The position numbers and the translations under genes are program-made. DNA of 64,000 bases from the NCBI RefSeq assembly GCF_902506495.1, contig NZ_LR733264.1, positions 744,001-808,000 on the forward strand, given 5' to 3'. The DNA is from Pseudomonas sp. 8O (lineage in GTDB: Bacteria > Pseudomonadota > Gammaproteobacteria > Pseudomonadales > Pseudomonadaceae). The notes beneath the pieces are model-generated. The model saw nothing but the letters and a program-made list of their open reading frames with translations, was not told where the DNA came from and did not search any database. Shown here piece by piece: positions 43,562-64,000 of this stretch (position 1 is its first letter; every line of letters starts with the position of its first letter).

Positions 43562-45238
43562 ATGAAGCTGCTGCGTCTGGTTTTCCACGAATATCGCTGG
43601 TCCATCGCGCTGGTGCTGGGGCTCAGCCTGAGCAGCGCATTGCTCAGCGTGGCGGTGATCGCCTTCATCAATCAGCGCATGCTCACGCCGGCGAGCAATC
43701 CGGGCGCGGCACTGGGGCAGTTCGTCGCCTTGCTGGCCTTGCTGCTGGTGCTGGCCTCGGCAGCGCAGCTGTCGCTGACGGCGCTGGGTCACCGCTTCGT
43801 CTATCGCATGCGCCGGGCGCTGGTGAAGCGGGTGCTGGACACGGCCGTCGAGCGCCTGGAGATCATCGGTGGCTCGACCATCATCGCCAGCCTGTCCAGC
43901 GATATTCGCAACATCACCCTGGCCTTCGTGCATCTGCCCGAGCTGATCTACGGCAGTGTGCTGACGCTGGCGGCATTCGCTTACCTGGCCTGGCTGTCGC
44001 CCGGTCTGTTCGTCACCACACTGCTGTGGATGAGTTTCACCCTCGGCATCGGCTGGTTGCTGGTCGGGCGTCTCAATCACCACCTGCGCATGCTGCGTGA
44101 GTCCGAGGATCGTCTGTACGGCGATTACCAGGCGGTGATCGACGGACGCAAGGAACTGACCCTCAACCGCGACCGCGCGCAGCGTCTTTACGAGGACGAG
44201 TTCGACCTCAGCGCCCGCGCCTATCGTGATCACGTGACCCTGGCCGACCGTTACCACGGCCTGGCCAGCAACTGGGCCAACATCATGGTGCTGGGCACCA
44301 TCGGCCTGGTGTTCTACCTGGCCAACGGCCTGGGCTGGGCGTCCACAGCAGTGGCCTCGACCTACGCGCTGACCATTCTGTTCATGCGCACGCCGCTGGT
44401 GTCGGCGGTCGCGGCGATCCCGGCGCAGATCGCCGGACGCGTGGCGCTGGACAAGGTCGAATCGCTGGCGCTGGCACCGCATGTGGAGGCCTTCGAGCAT
44501 CCGGCCGATCCCCTGAGCGGCCAGTGGCAGGTGCTGGAGTTGCACGAGGTGGAATATCGCTATCCGGCGCAGGATGGTGAGCCCGGCTTCGACGTAGGGC
44601 CGGTCAGCCTGCGCCTGCAACGTGGTGAGACGGTATTTCTGGTCGGCGGCAACGGCAGTGGCAAGTCCACCCTGGCGCGTCTGCTGACGGGCCTGTACAT
44701 CCCGCAGCGCGGCGAGATCCGCATCGATGGCCGAGTGCTCGGCGCGCAGGAGTGGCCCGCCTACCGTCAGCTGTTCGCATCGGTCTTCACCGACTACCAC
44801 CTGTTCTCGCAGCTGCTTGGCCCGCACGGCGTGGCAGCGTCGGATGAAGAACTCGATCACTGGCTCGGCAGCCTGCACATTCGCCACAAGGTGCAGGTGG
44901 CGGCGGGGCGCCTGCGCGACACGCGCCTGTCCGCCGGTCAGCGCAAGCGTCTGGCCTTGCTCCTGGCGCTGCTCGAAGCGCGCGACATCCTGCTGCTCGA
45001 CGAATGGGCCGCCGATCAGGATCCGCTGTTCCGTCAGGTGTTCTATCGCGAGCTGCTGCCGCAACTGAAGGCCGCAGGCAAGACCGTATTCGCCATCAGT
45101 CACGACGATCACTACTTCGACCAGGCCGACCGCCTGCTGAAGATGGATGGCGGGCAGCTCCACGAACTGCAGGGTGAGCAGCGGGCCCGGGCCAGCCGCA
45201 ACGCGCTGCTGGAGATCGGTGGCCGCGCCCATTCCTGA
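43562..45238 (+). CDS. Cyclic-peptide-type ABC exporter (PvdE-like)
   Basis: A 558-residue half-transporter with fused membrane and ATPase domains, in the family of PvdE/SyrD exporters. Six membrane segments occupy residues about 1-300. The ATPase has Walker A GGNGSGKST, Walker B ILLLDEWAADQDP and an H-loop FAISHDD. The signature reads LSAGQRKR instead of LSGGQ, a change I also associate with this export family. It starts on the base after the sigma stop (TGAATG), so the two are coupled. It would move the lipopeptide siderophore precursor to the periplasm. Confidence 0.88.
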   Translation: MKLLRLVFHEYRWSIALVLGLSLSSALLSVAVIAFINQRMLTPASNPGAALGQFVALLALLLVLASAAQLSLTALGHRFVYRMRRALVKRVLDTAVERLEIIGGSTIIASLSSDIRNITLAFVHLPELIYGSVLTLAAFAYLAWLSPGLFVTTLLWMSFTLGIGWLLVGRLNHHLRMLRESEDRLYGDYQAVIDGRKELTLNRDRAQRLYEDEFDLSARAYRDHVTLADRYHGLASNWANIMVLGTIGLVFYLANGLGWASTAVASTYALTILFMRTPLVSAVAAIPAQIAGRVALDKVESLALAPHVEAFEHPADPLSGQWQVLELHEVEYRYPAQDGEPGFDVGPVSLRLQRGETVFLVGGNGSGKSTLARLLTGLYIPQRGEIRIDGRVLGAQEWPAYRQLFASVFTDYHLFSQLLGPHGVAASDEELDHWLGSLHIRHKVQVAAGRLRDTRLSAGQRKRLALLLALLEARDILLLDEWAADQDPLFRQVFYRELLPQLKAAGKTVFAISHDDHYFDQADRLLKMDGGQLHELQGEQRARASRNALLEIGGRAHS

Positions 45239-45320
45239 GCACTGGCTACCCTCACTGCGCCCGCATCATGCGGGCGCAGTCGTTTTAGCGAAGTGATTTC
45301 CCATTCCCCAGGCAATTGCC

Positions 45321-45345
45321 CTAAACATTCCTTCCTCTCGTTCGT
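45321..45345 (+). promoter_or_regulatory. PvdS-type iron-starvation promoter of the ornithine hydroxylase gene
   Basis: CTAAAC (45321-45326), a 16-base spacer and CGT (45343-45345), against the PvdS box TAAAT-N16/17-CGT. It lies 77 bases before the hydroxylase start. One mismatch in the -35 box. Confidence 0.6.
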
Positions 45346-45349
45346 CAGT

Positions 45350-45368
45350 GTTAATGAGAATGTTTTCC
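45350..45368 (+). promoter_or_regulatory. Fur-box-like site
   Basis: GTTAATGAGAATGTTTTCC matches the 19-bp Fur consensus at 13 positions. It sits just after the PvdS-type -10 element, where Fur binding would block initiation. Confidence 0.5.
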
Positions 45369-45421
45369 AGTCATTCCGGCTGGCGAACCACCCATTCAGC
45401 ACGCAGATATCGGGAGGATTT

Positions 45422-46738
45422 ATGGGGCTCGTTCATGACTATATCGGGGTTGGCTTCGGGCCCTCGAACCTGGCACTGGCCATCGCCACCGAAGAGTTCG
45501 CCCAGCGCAGTGGGCGAGAGCCCAGCGTCTGCTTCATCGAGCGCAAGCCTTCATTCAGCTGGCATGAAGGCATGCTGATCGACGGCTCGAGCATGCAGAT
45601 CTCCTTCCTCAAGGATCTTGCCACCCTGCGCAATCCGGCCAGCCGCTTCACCTTCATCAGCTACCTCAAGGCATGCGGGCGCCTTGAGGACTTCATCAAC
45701 CTGAAGACCTTCTACCCCAGTCGTGAGGAGTTCAACGACTACCTCGGCTGGGCCGCCAATGCGTTCGCCGGGCAGGTGCATTACGGTGAGGAGGTGACCA
45801 GTATCGAGCCGTTCTACAGCGCGGGTGTCTGTGCCGGTGTCGAGGTGGTCGCGCGCGGCAGCGACGGGCAGAGCACGCGTCGCCGCGCGCGCAACCTGGT
45901 GCTGGGTATCGGTGGCGTGGCGCAGATTCCGGCGGCCTTCGCCGGCAAGACTGACCCGCGCATCGTGCATTCCTCGCGCTACCTGGGCGCCCTCGATGCC
46001 ATGCTGGGCGATGGCAGTCGCCCGCGGCGTATCGCCGTCATCGGTGGCGGGCAGAGCGCCGCAGAAATCTTCCATGACCTGGCATGCCGCTTCCCGCAGA
46101 TCGAGGCCAGCCTGCTGGTGCGCGGCGGCAGCCTCAAGCCGTCTGACGACAGCCCGTTCGTCAACGAGATCTTCAATGCCGACTTCACCGACCGCATCTT
46201 CGCCCATAGCCCTGTGCAACGCGCGCAGATGCTCAGCGAGTACCGCAACACCAACTATTCGGTGGTCGACCTGGAGCTGATCGAGAAGATCTACCACCTG
46301 TTCTACCAGCAGAAGGTCCGTGGTCAGCACCCTCACCGCTTGCTCACTCACCGTGAAGTCACGGCCGTTGCCGTCGACGACAACGCTGTGGAACTGAGCC
46401 TGCGCAACACCCTGGACGGCGACCAGCACAGCGAGCGTTTCGATGCGGTGATCCTCGCCACCGGCTACCGCCGCGACTACCACCGCACCCTGCTGGCGGG
46501 CATCGCCGACTACATCGAAGGCGAAGCGGTCGACCGCCAGTATCGCCTGCCGCTGCGGTCGGACTGCCAGGCGCAGATCTTCCTGCAAGGCGGCTGCGAG
46601 GGCAGTCATGGCCTCAGCGACACCCTGCTGTCGGTGCTGGCCATGCGCTCCGAGGAGTTGGTCAGCGCGATGTTCGTCGAGTCCGCCGGCATGCAGGTGC
46701 GCGATTCGCTGCGTCTGGCCGCAGGGTCGCTCAGCTAG
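45422..46738 (+). CDS. pvdA: L-ornithine N5-monooxygenase
   Basis: A 438-residue FAD- and NADPH-dependent hydroxylase making N5-hydroxyornithine, the hydroxamate precursor of siderophores. The start at 45422 (MGLVHDYIGVGFGPSNLAL) has GGGAGG upstream. FAD-binding GVGFGPSNLALA, NADPH-binding VIGGGQSAAEIFHDL and the ATGYRRDY segment are present; the length is close to P. aeruginosa PvdA. Its presence implies that at least one residue of the product is hydroxyornithine, although no identified module before the fourth uses it. Confidence 0.92.
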   Translation: MGLVHDYIGVGFGPSNLALAIATEEFAQRSGREPSVCFIERKPSFSWHEGMLIDGSSMQISFLKDLATLRNPASRFTFISYLKACGRLEDFINLKTFYPSREEFNDYLGWAANAFAGQVHYGEEVTSIEPFYSAGVCAGVEVVARGSDGQSTRRRARNLVLGIGGVAQIPAAFAGKTDPRIVHSSRYLGALDAMLGDGSRPRRIAVIGGGQSAAEIFHDLACRFPQIEASLLVRGGSLKPSDDSPFVNEIFNADFTDRIFAHSPVQRAQMLSEYRNTNYSVVDLELIEKIYHLFYQQKVRGQHPHRLLTHREVTAVAVDDNAVELSLRNTLDGDQHSERFDAVILATGYRRDYHRTLLAGIADYIEGEAVDRQYRLPLRSDCQAQIFLQGGCEGSHGLSDTLLSVLAMRSEELVSAMFVESAGMQVRDSLRLAAGSLS

Positions 46739-46827
46739 TCGGCTGACGCAGTTTTTTCCTTCTTCCGCGAGCGGTTCGGCAGTTACTGCCGGGCCGTACG
46801 CAGGCACGAGTTTTCACGGGTGACGAG

Positions 46828-56492
<9,665 letters not shown>

Positions 56493-56496
<4 letters not shown>

Positions 56497-59400
56497 ATCT
56501 GTTGCATGACAAAGCCCTGCTGCTGTCGCGTCGCTTTCTCGGCCTGGGGCCACTGCAGCGCCGTGCCTTCCTCGACAAGCTGCGCGAACAGGGGCTCGAC
56601 GCCTCGGCGCTGCCGATCCCAGCGGGTGCGGCCGATGCCGAAGGCAGCGTGCTGTCGTACGCGCAGCAGCGCCTGTGGTTCCTCGAACAGCTGCAGCCGG
56701 GCAACAGCGCCTATCACCTGCCGGGCGCCCTGCAATTGCAGGGGCCATTGGACGAGGCCGCGCTGCTGGGCGCCTTCGGTGATCTGGCGCAGCGTCACCC
56801 GAGCCTGCGCACGCGCTTCTTCGCCGATGCCGACGGCAATCCGCGTCAGTGCGCCGAAGCAGCGCCGGCACTGAGCCTGGAGCCGCTGCAGGGCGATGAC
56901 TTTGCCGCCCTGGCGCGTGAGTTCGCCCAGCGCCCGTTCGATCTCGAGCAGGCGCCGCTGTGGCGCATCGGTTTGCTGCGCCAGGATGAGCAGCGGCATG
57001 CGCTGCTGGTCTGTCTGCACCACATCATCGCCGACGGCTGGTCGATCCAGCTGCTGTTGACCGAACTGGCGCAGTTCTACCGTGCGCGCGTGCAGGGCGA
57101 ACCTGCCGCGCTCGCCGAGCTGCCGCTGAGTTACGCCGACCATGCCCTGTGGCAGCGTGCCTGCCTGGATGCCGGCGAAGGCGAGCGGCAACTGGCCTAC
57201 TGGCGCGAACAACTGGGCGACGAACAGCCGTTGCTGGAGCTGCCCTGCGATCATCCGCGCCCGGCGCAGCAGAGCTTTCGTGGCGCGCGCCTGGCCTTTC
57301 GCGTGGAGCCCGCGCTGGCGGCGCGCGTGCGCGAACTGGCCCGGCAACAGGGCTGCACGCCGTTCACCGTGTTGCTGGCGGCCTACAAGGTGCTGTTGCA
57401 GCGCACCAGCGGGCAGCGCGACCTGCGTGTTGGCGTGCCCATCGCCGGGCGTACGCAGAGCGAAACCCAGGGGCTGATCGGCTTCTTCGTCAACACCCAG
57501 GTGCTGCGCAGCGAGCTGAGCGGCGAGCAGAGTTTCGAGCAACTGCTGGTGCAGGTGCTGCGTACGGCGCAGGGCGCCCAGGCGCATCAGACGCTGCCTT
57601 TCGAGCAACTGGTAGAGGCGCTGGCGCCCGAGCGCAGTCTCAGCCACAACCCGCTGTTCCAGGTGCTGTACAACCACCAGCAGCGCCCGCAGGACAGCCT
57701 GCAACTGACCGCCGACCTGCGTGCCGAGCTGATCGCCCTGGACAGCGGCAGCGCCCAGTTCGACCTGGCCCTGCACACCTGGGAAGGCCCAGGCGAAGAG
57801 CTGGCCGGCAACTGGAACTACGCCCTGGATCTGTTCGAAGCAGCCACGGTCGAGCGTCTGCATCAGCGCTTCATCCGCCTGCTGGAGCAGTTGCTGGCAC
57901 AGCCGCAACTGGCCATCGGCGAGCACCGCCTGGACGATGATCAGGATCGTCTGGCGCTGACCAGCTTCAACGCCACCCGCGTCGATTACGGCGCGGTCGA
58001 GCCGGTACATCGTCAGTTCGAACGCCGCGTGCAGGCGCAGCCGCAGGCCATCGCTCTGGTGTGCGGCGAGCAGCGTTTGAGCTACGCCGAGCTGGACCTG
58101 CGCGCCAACCAGTTGGCTCATCATCTGCAAAAACTTGGCGTGAACCGCGACAGCCTGGTGGGTGTGGCGGCGCTGCGTTCGGTGGAGATGGTGGTGGCGC
58201 TGTACGCCATCCTCAAGGCCGGCGGCGCCTATGTGCCGATGGACCCGGAGTACCCGGCCGAACGCCTGCGCTACATGCTCGAAGACTCTGGCGTCAGCTT
58301 GCTGTTGAGCCATGACGCGGTAATCGACAGCCTGCCGCAGGTGGGCGGTGTGCAGGTGCTCAACCTCGATCATCTGGATCTTTCTCAAGAGCCGCAGACC
58401 GCGCCCGAGGTGGACATTCACCCCGAGCAACTGGCCTACCTGATCTACACCTCCGGCTCCACCGGCAAGCCCAAGGGCGCCGGTAACAGCCATGCGGCAC
58501 TGTACAACCGCCTGGCCTGGATGCAGGAGGCCTACAACCTGACGGCTGAAGATCGGGTGCTGCAGAAAACCCCGTTCAGCTTCGACGTGTCGGTGTGGGA
58601 ATTCTTCTGGCCATTGATCAGCGGTGCGCGCCTGGTGATGGCGCAGCCGGGCGATCACCGCGACCCGGCCAAGCTGGTCGAGCTGATCGCGCGTGAAAAA
58701 ATCAGCACTCTGCACTTCGTGCCCTCGATGCTGGCGGCCTTTGTCAGCCATGGCGAGCTGCACGGCTGCGACAGCCTGCGACGCATCGTCTGCAGCGGTG
58801 AAGCGTTGCCGGCAGAGCTGGCCAGCAGCACGCGGCAACTGCTGCCGCAGGCCGAGCTGTACAACCTGTATGGCCCGACCGAAGCGGCCATCGACGTGAC
58901 CCACTGGCGCTGCAGCGGCCAGGAACGGCGCAGCGTGCCGATTGGTCGACCGATCGCCAACCTGCAGATCCATATCCTCGACGAGCGTCTCAATCCGCAG
59001 CCGATTGGTGTAGCCGGCGAGCTGTATATCGGTGGCATCGGCCTGGCGCGCGGTTATCACCGCCGTCCGGGGCTGACCGCCGAGCGTTTCGTTGCCAGCC
59101 CCTTCGGCGACGGCGAGCGCTTGTATCGCAGTGGCGACCTGGCGCGTTGGACCGAAGAGGGCGTGCTGGAGTACCTGGGCCGCATCGACCATCAGGTGAA
59201 GCTGCGTGGCCTGCGCATCGAGCTGGGTGAGATCGAAGCTGCACTGCTGGAGCATCCGGCGCTGCGCGAAGCGGTGGTGTTGGTGCGCGACCAGCAACTG
59301 GTGGCCTATGTGGTCGGCGGCGATTACGACGAGAGCGAGCTGCGGGCGCGGCTTAAACAACTGCTTCCTGAGTTCATGCTGCCGAGCCATGTAATGCAGC

Positions 59401-62400
59401 TCGAACGCCTGCCGTTGTCGCCCAACGGCAAGCTGGAACGCAAGGCGCTGCCGGAGCCGCAACGCATCCAGCGCGACTACCAGGCGCCGTGTGCGGGAAT
59501 TGAAAGCCAGTTGGCGACCATCTGGCAGGAACTGCTGGGTGTGGAGCAGGTAGGGCGCGATGACAACTTCTTCGAGCTGGGTGGCGATTCCATTCTCAGC
59601 CTGCAGATCATTGCTCGTGCCCGCCGTCAGGGCATCGAGCTGACGCCACGGCAGCTGTTCGAACGCCAGAGCATCGCCGAGCTGGCTCAGGTCGCAACCC
59701 GCAGCGCCGAGGCACCGAGCTGCATCATCGACAGCCAGCGCGACATCCCGCTGACGCCGATCCAGCACTGGTTCTTCGCCCAGCCGATGAACAATCGTCA
59801 GCACTGGAACCAGTCGGTGCTGCTCAGCGCGCGCGAGCCGCTGCAGCCGCAGCGCCTCAACGCTGCCCTGCAGGCCGTGCTGGCGCAACACGATGCCCTG
59901 CGCCTGCGTTTCCAGCAGCAGGGCGACGCTTGGCGCCAGCGCTATGCGGCCGAGGCCGAAACGCTCGAACTGCGCGTCGAGCGCTGCAGCCTGGCCGAGC
60001 TGAGCGCGCTGTGCGATGAGGTGCAGGCCAGCCTCGATCTGAGCCGTGGCCCGCTGTTGCGCGCCGTGCTGGTGCAGTTGCACGAGGGCGGCGAGCGGCT
60101 GTTGCTGGTGGTTCATCACTTGGTAATCGATGGTGTTTCCTGGCGCATCCTGCTCGATGACCTGCAGCGCGCCTACGCGCAACTGGGCGTGGGCGCTGCT
60201 GCCGATCTGGGGCGCAAGAGCAGTGCCTGGCAGAGCTGGAGCGAGCGCCTGGCGGCCTATGCATCCAGCCCCGAAGTGGCCGCCGAACGTACCTACTGGC
60301 AGGCGCTACCGACTGATCGCGGGTTGCCCTGCGAACACCCGCAAGGGCACAACCTGACGGCCTGCGCCGAGCATTTGCAGGTGCAGCTCGACCCCGCCAC
60401 CACCGAGGCGCTGCTGACACAGGCACCGGCGGCGTACCGCACGCAGGTCAACGACCTGCTGCTCAGTGCGCTGGCTCATGCCCTGCGTGACTGGAACGGA
60501 CAGGCGCAAACCCTGATCGCCCTCGAAGGCCATGGCCGCGAAGCGCTGTTTGAGGATCTGGACCTGAGCCAGACCCTGGGCTGGTTCACCAGCCTCTACC
60601 CGCTGTTGCTGCAGGCCCGTGATGACTGGGATGCGACCCTCAAGGGCACCAAGGAGAATCTGCGTCAGGTGCCGCACGGTGGCATCGGTTACGGCCTGCT
60701 GAAATACCTGCAGGGCGATGACCTGCCTGCGCTGGATGACGCACTGCTGTTCAATTACCTGGGGCGCATGCAGGCGAGCGGGCAGCTGTTCGACCTAGCT
60801 GAGGAAGTGTCCGGCGCGCAACGCGACGCCAGCGCGCCGCTGGCCTGTGCCCTGGCCCTGGACGGTCGCGTCACGGGCGGCTGCCTGCACTTCACCTGCA
60901 CCTTCAGCCATGAGCGCTTCGCCCGCGAACGCATCGTCGAGCTGCTCGAAGCGTACCGCCGCGCGCTGGTCGAGCTGGTGCAGCACTGCCGTACACAGGC
61001 GGCTGTCACCCCCAGCGATTTCCCCTTCGTGCCGCTCGGCCAGGCCGATCTCGACAGCCTGCCGCTGCCGGCTCGGCAGATCGAGGACATCTATCCGCTG
61101 ACGCCGATGCAGCAGGGGCTGCTGTTCCACAGCGAACTGCAGGTGGCCGATGGCGCCTACGTCAATCAGCTCAGTCTGGAGGTCGAGGGCTTGCCGGTGG
61201 CGCGCTTCAAGGCCGCCTGGGCGGCTGCGCTGCAGCGCCATCCGCTGCTGCGCGGGGCATTTTTGCGCCTGGGCGTCGATCAACAGGCGGTGCAGCTGGT
61301 GCAGCGCGAGGCACAGCTGACGATTCGCGAGTTGGAGGGCGCCGACCTCGACCTGCAAGCACTGCTGCGCGAGGAGCGCGAGACGCCATTCGATCTGACG
61401 CGGCCGCCGCTGATGCGCCTGGTGCTGGTACGCCTGGGCGAAGGGCGTCATCAACTGATCTGGACGCTGCACCATATCCTGCTCGATGGTTGGAGCAGTG
61501 CCGCGCTGCTGGCGCAGGTGCTGCAGGACACACGCGGCGAGGGCGGTGTGCAGGCGCTCGGGCATTACCCGGATTACCTGGCCTGGCTGCAACGCCAGGA
61601 TATCGCCGCCAGCGAGGCGTTCTGGCGTGAGCAGTTGCAGGGCTTCGATGAGCCGACGCTACTGGCCGGCAGCCTGCGCAATGAGCTGTCTGCCGGCGGC
61701 AGCGGCGTGCATGTCCTGAACCTGCCGCGTGCTGAACTCGAAGCCTTCGCCAAGGCTCGACGCATCACCCTCAATACCCTGATCCAGGCGGCCTGGACGC
61801 TGCTCCTGCAGCGTTATTGCGGGCGCCGCCAGGTGGCCTTCGGCGCCACCGTAGCGGGGCGGCCGGCGAGTGTGGCGGGCATCGAACACATGCTTGGCCT
61901 GTTCATCAATACCCTGCCGGTGGTGCAGGCTCCGCAGCCACATGAGCCGGTCGGTGACTGGCTCGACGTGCTGCAGGCGCACAACCTGGCGCTGCGCGAG
62001 CACGAGCAGGTGCCGCTGTTCCGCTTGCAGCAACTGGCCGGCCACGCCGGGCGCGAGCTGTTCGACACCCTGCTGGTGTTCGAGAACTACCCGGTGGATC
62101 AGGTGCTGCAAGGGCAGGGCGCTGGCCTGCGCTTCGCCAACCTGCAAGCGCACGAGCAGACCCATTACCCGCTGAGCCTGGCGGTAATGGCAGGCAACGA
62201 ACTGCAGGTGCACTGGCATTATCAGCGCGCGCATTTCAGCGACCGGCAGATCACCGGCATGAGTCGCCAGTTCGAACAGCTGCTACACGCCCTGTGCGCC
62301 GATGCGCAGCGCTGCATCGGTGAACTGCCCTTGCTGGATGCAAGCGAGGTGGCCGAAGTCGAGGCCTGGAATGACCCGGCAGCGGCTCCGAGCACCATTC

Positions 62401-64000
62401 AGCTATTGCCAGAGCGCATCGCCGAACAGGCGCGCCTACGCCCGACTGCCATCGCTCTGGTACATGGCCAGCAGCGCCTGAGCTTCGCCGAGCTGGAAGC
62501 CCGCGCCAATCGCCTGGCTCATCAGCTGATTGCCCGTGGCGTCGGTGCCGAGGTGCGCGTCGGTGTGGCCCTGGAGCGCGGCATCGAGTTGTTCGTCGCC
62601 CTGCTGGCGGTGCTCAAGGCTGGCGGCGCCTACGTGCCGCTGGACCCGGACTACCCCGGCGAGCGCCTGCGCTACATGCTCGAAGACGCCGGGGTGAAGC
62701 TGCTGCTGAGCCACCAGGCGGCCTTGCCACGCTTGCCCGAAGTGGCCGGTATCGAGGTGCTCGACCTCGATCATCTGGAACTGAGCGGCGAGTCGTCAGA
62801 AGCGCCCGCGATAGAGATTCATCCCGAGCAACTGGCCTATCTGATCTACACCTCCGGCTCCACCGGCAAGCCCAAGGGCGTGGCCGTGCCTCATGGCGCC
62901 ATCGCCCTGCATTGCCAGGCCATTGGCGAGCGTTACGAACTGACCGCCGAGGATCGTGAGCTGCATTTCCTCTCGGTCAGTTTCGACGGTGCCCACGAGC
63001 GTTGGCTCACGCCGCTGAGCCATGGTGCGCGGGTGGTAATCCGTGACCAGCAACTGTGGAGCGTGCAGCAGACCTACGACTGCCTGATCGCAGAAGGCAT
63101 CAGCGTGGTAGCACTGCCACCGAGCTACCTGCGCCAGTTGGCCGAGTGGGCCGAGCAATGCGGCCAAGCGCCCGGGGTGAAGACCTACTGCTTCGCCGGC
63201 GAAGCCTTCAGTCGCGAGCTGTTGCAACAGGTGATCCGCAGCCTGCAACCGCAATGGATCATCAACGGCTACGGGCCGACCGAAACCGTGGTGACGCCAA
63301 CCCTGTGGCGAGTGCCGGCGGCCACGGCCGATTTCACCACTGCTTATGCACCGATTGGTGACCGTGTGGGCGTACGCCAGGGTTATGTGCTGGATGCCGA
63401 CCTCAACCTGCTGCCGGTCGGTGTGGCTGGCGAGCTGTATCTGGGCGGCTTACTGGCGCGTGGCTATCTGGATCGACCGGGCGCTACCGCCGAGCGTTTC
63501 GTGCCCAATCCGTATCGCCCCGGTGAGCGCCTGTACCGCACTGGCGACCGTGTGCGCCTGGGCGTCGATGGCCAGCTGGAATACCTGGGCCGGCTGGATC
63601 AGCAGATCAAGCTGCGCGGCTTCCGCATCGAAATCGGCGAAGTCGAGGCGGCGCTGAAAGCCTGTGCCGGCGTGGGCGAAGCGCTGGTGGTGGTCAAGGG
63701 CAGTGCTGCCGGTAAGCGTTTGGTGGGCTACGTCAGCGGCCAGGGCTTGAGCGAGAGTGAGCTGAAAACGCAGCTAAAGCAGCGCCTGCCGGCGCATATG
63801 GTGCCGAGCCATATCCTGGCGCTGGAGCGTCTACCGCTGCTGCCCAATGGCAAGCTGGACCGGCAGAGCTTGCCCGAGCCGCAGGTGGAGGCGGGTGCTT
63901 ACCAGGCGCCGCGTACCGAGCAGGAACGACTGCTGGCCGAGCTGTGGAGCGAGTTGCTGGAACAGCCGCGCATCGGCCGTGACGATCACTTCTTCGAACT
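56493..64000 (+). CDS. NRPS 2: D-Ser module and a fourth module (runs off the window)
   Basis: At least 2502 residues, no stop before the window end. GTG start overlapping the upstream TGA, with GGAGG upstream. A short docking-like start ([17 protein letters not shown]) leads to C (HHIIADG from His176), A ([11 protein letters not shown] near 655), T (Ser1033, GGDS), E (HHLVIDG from His1208, GWFTSLYP), C (HHILLDGW from His1660), A (near 2125) and the beginning of a T domain (GRDDHFFE). The first A pocket reads DVWHVSLIDK (serine; D-Ser after E). The second reads DGEACAGVTK, which I do not assign; the acidic residue at position 239 suits a basic side chain such as hydroxyornithine or Lys. It has no terminal thioesterase in view, so more modules or another gene must follow. 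Confidence 0.88.

Overview
The window reads as chromosome of a high-GC Pseudomonas. The dapA-bamC-purC neighbourhood, the algD-type operon, metR/metE and the intergenic hairpin repeats all fit this genus. A fatty-acyl-started siderophore synthetase stands where a fluorescent species would carry a pyoverdine one, which points to a non-fluorescent lineage such as the mendocina/oleovorans/alcaliphila group. That placement is inference.

Layout. 1-2.7 kb: the end of dapA, bamC, a long-type purC and tRNA-Ser(CGA). 2.7-7.9 kb: an AT-richer insertion bounded by the tRNA-Ser 3' end and a degenerate copy of it. It carries a two-part RHS polymorphic toxin, each part with its own signal peptide, plus a candidate immunity gene, but no integrase. 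8.3-24.9 kb: a cytoplasmic-type PL7 alginate lyase converging on a complete twelve-gene alginate operon on the minus strand. The operon order is algD-A-8-44-K-E-I-J-F-X-L-G instead of the classical D-8-44-K-E-G-X-L-I-J-F-A. Its AlgG homologue lacks the DPHD motif and its AlgK lacks a lipobox, so the exported polymer may be an acetylated polymannuronate. 24.9-25.7 kb: a very AT-rich algD leader with GGCGCC-centred palindromes and an RsmA-like site.

25.7-30.6 kb: a TetR-MFP-RND efflux operon with twin operators. 30.9-34.3 kb: divergent metR/metE with an exact MetR box. 34.5-37.0 kb: an alpha/beta hydrolase, a small conserved protein and an EamA transporter. 37.2-42.5 kb: an Lrp-type regulator divergent from a fused indolepyruvate:ferredoxin oxidoreductase, then a Leu/Phe/Val dehydrogenase, which together look like an amino-acid/2-oxoacid catabolic unit. 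42.6 kb: tRNA-Arg(CCT).

42.9 kb to the end: a siderophore cluster of PvdS-like ECF sigma factor, cyclic-peptide-type ABC exporter, ornithine N5-hydroxylase (with a PvdS-type promoter and Fur-like box) and two NRPSs. The modules predict acyl-D-Asp-L-Dab-D-Ser-X..., the start of the marinobactin head-group order, with no chromophore-forming Tyr module. The second NRPS runs off the window.
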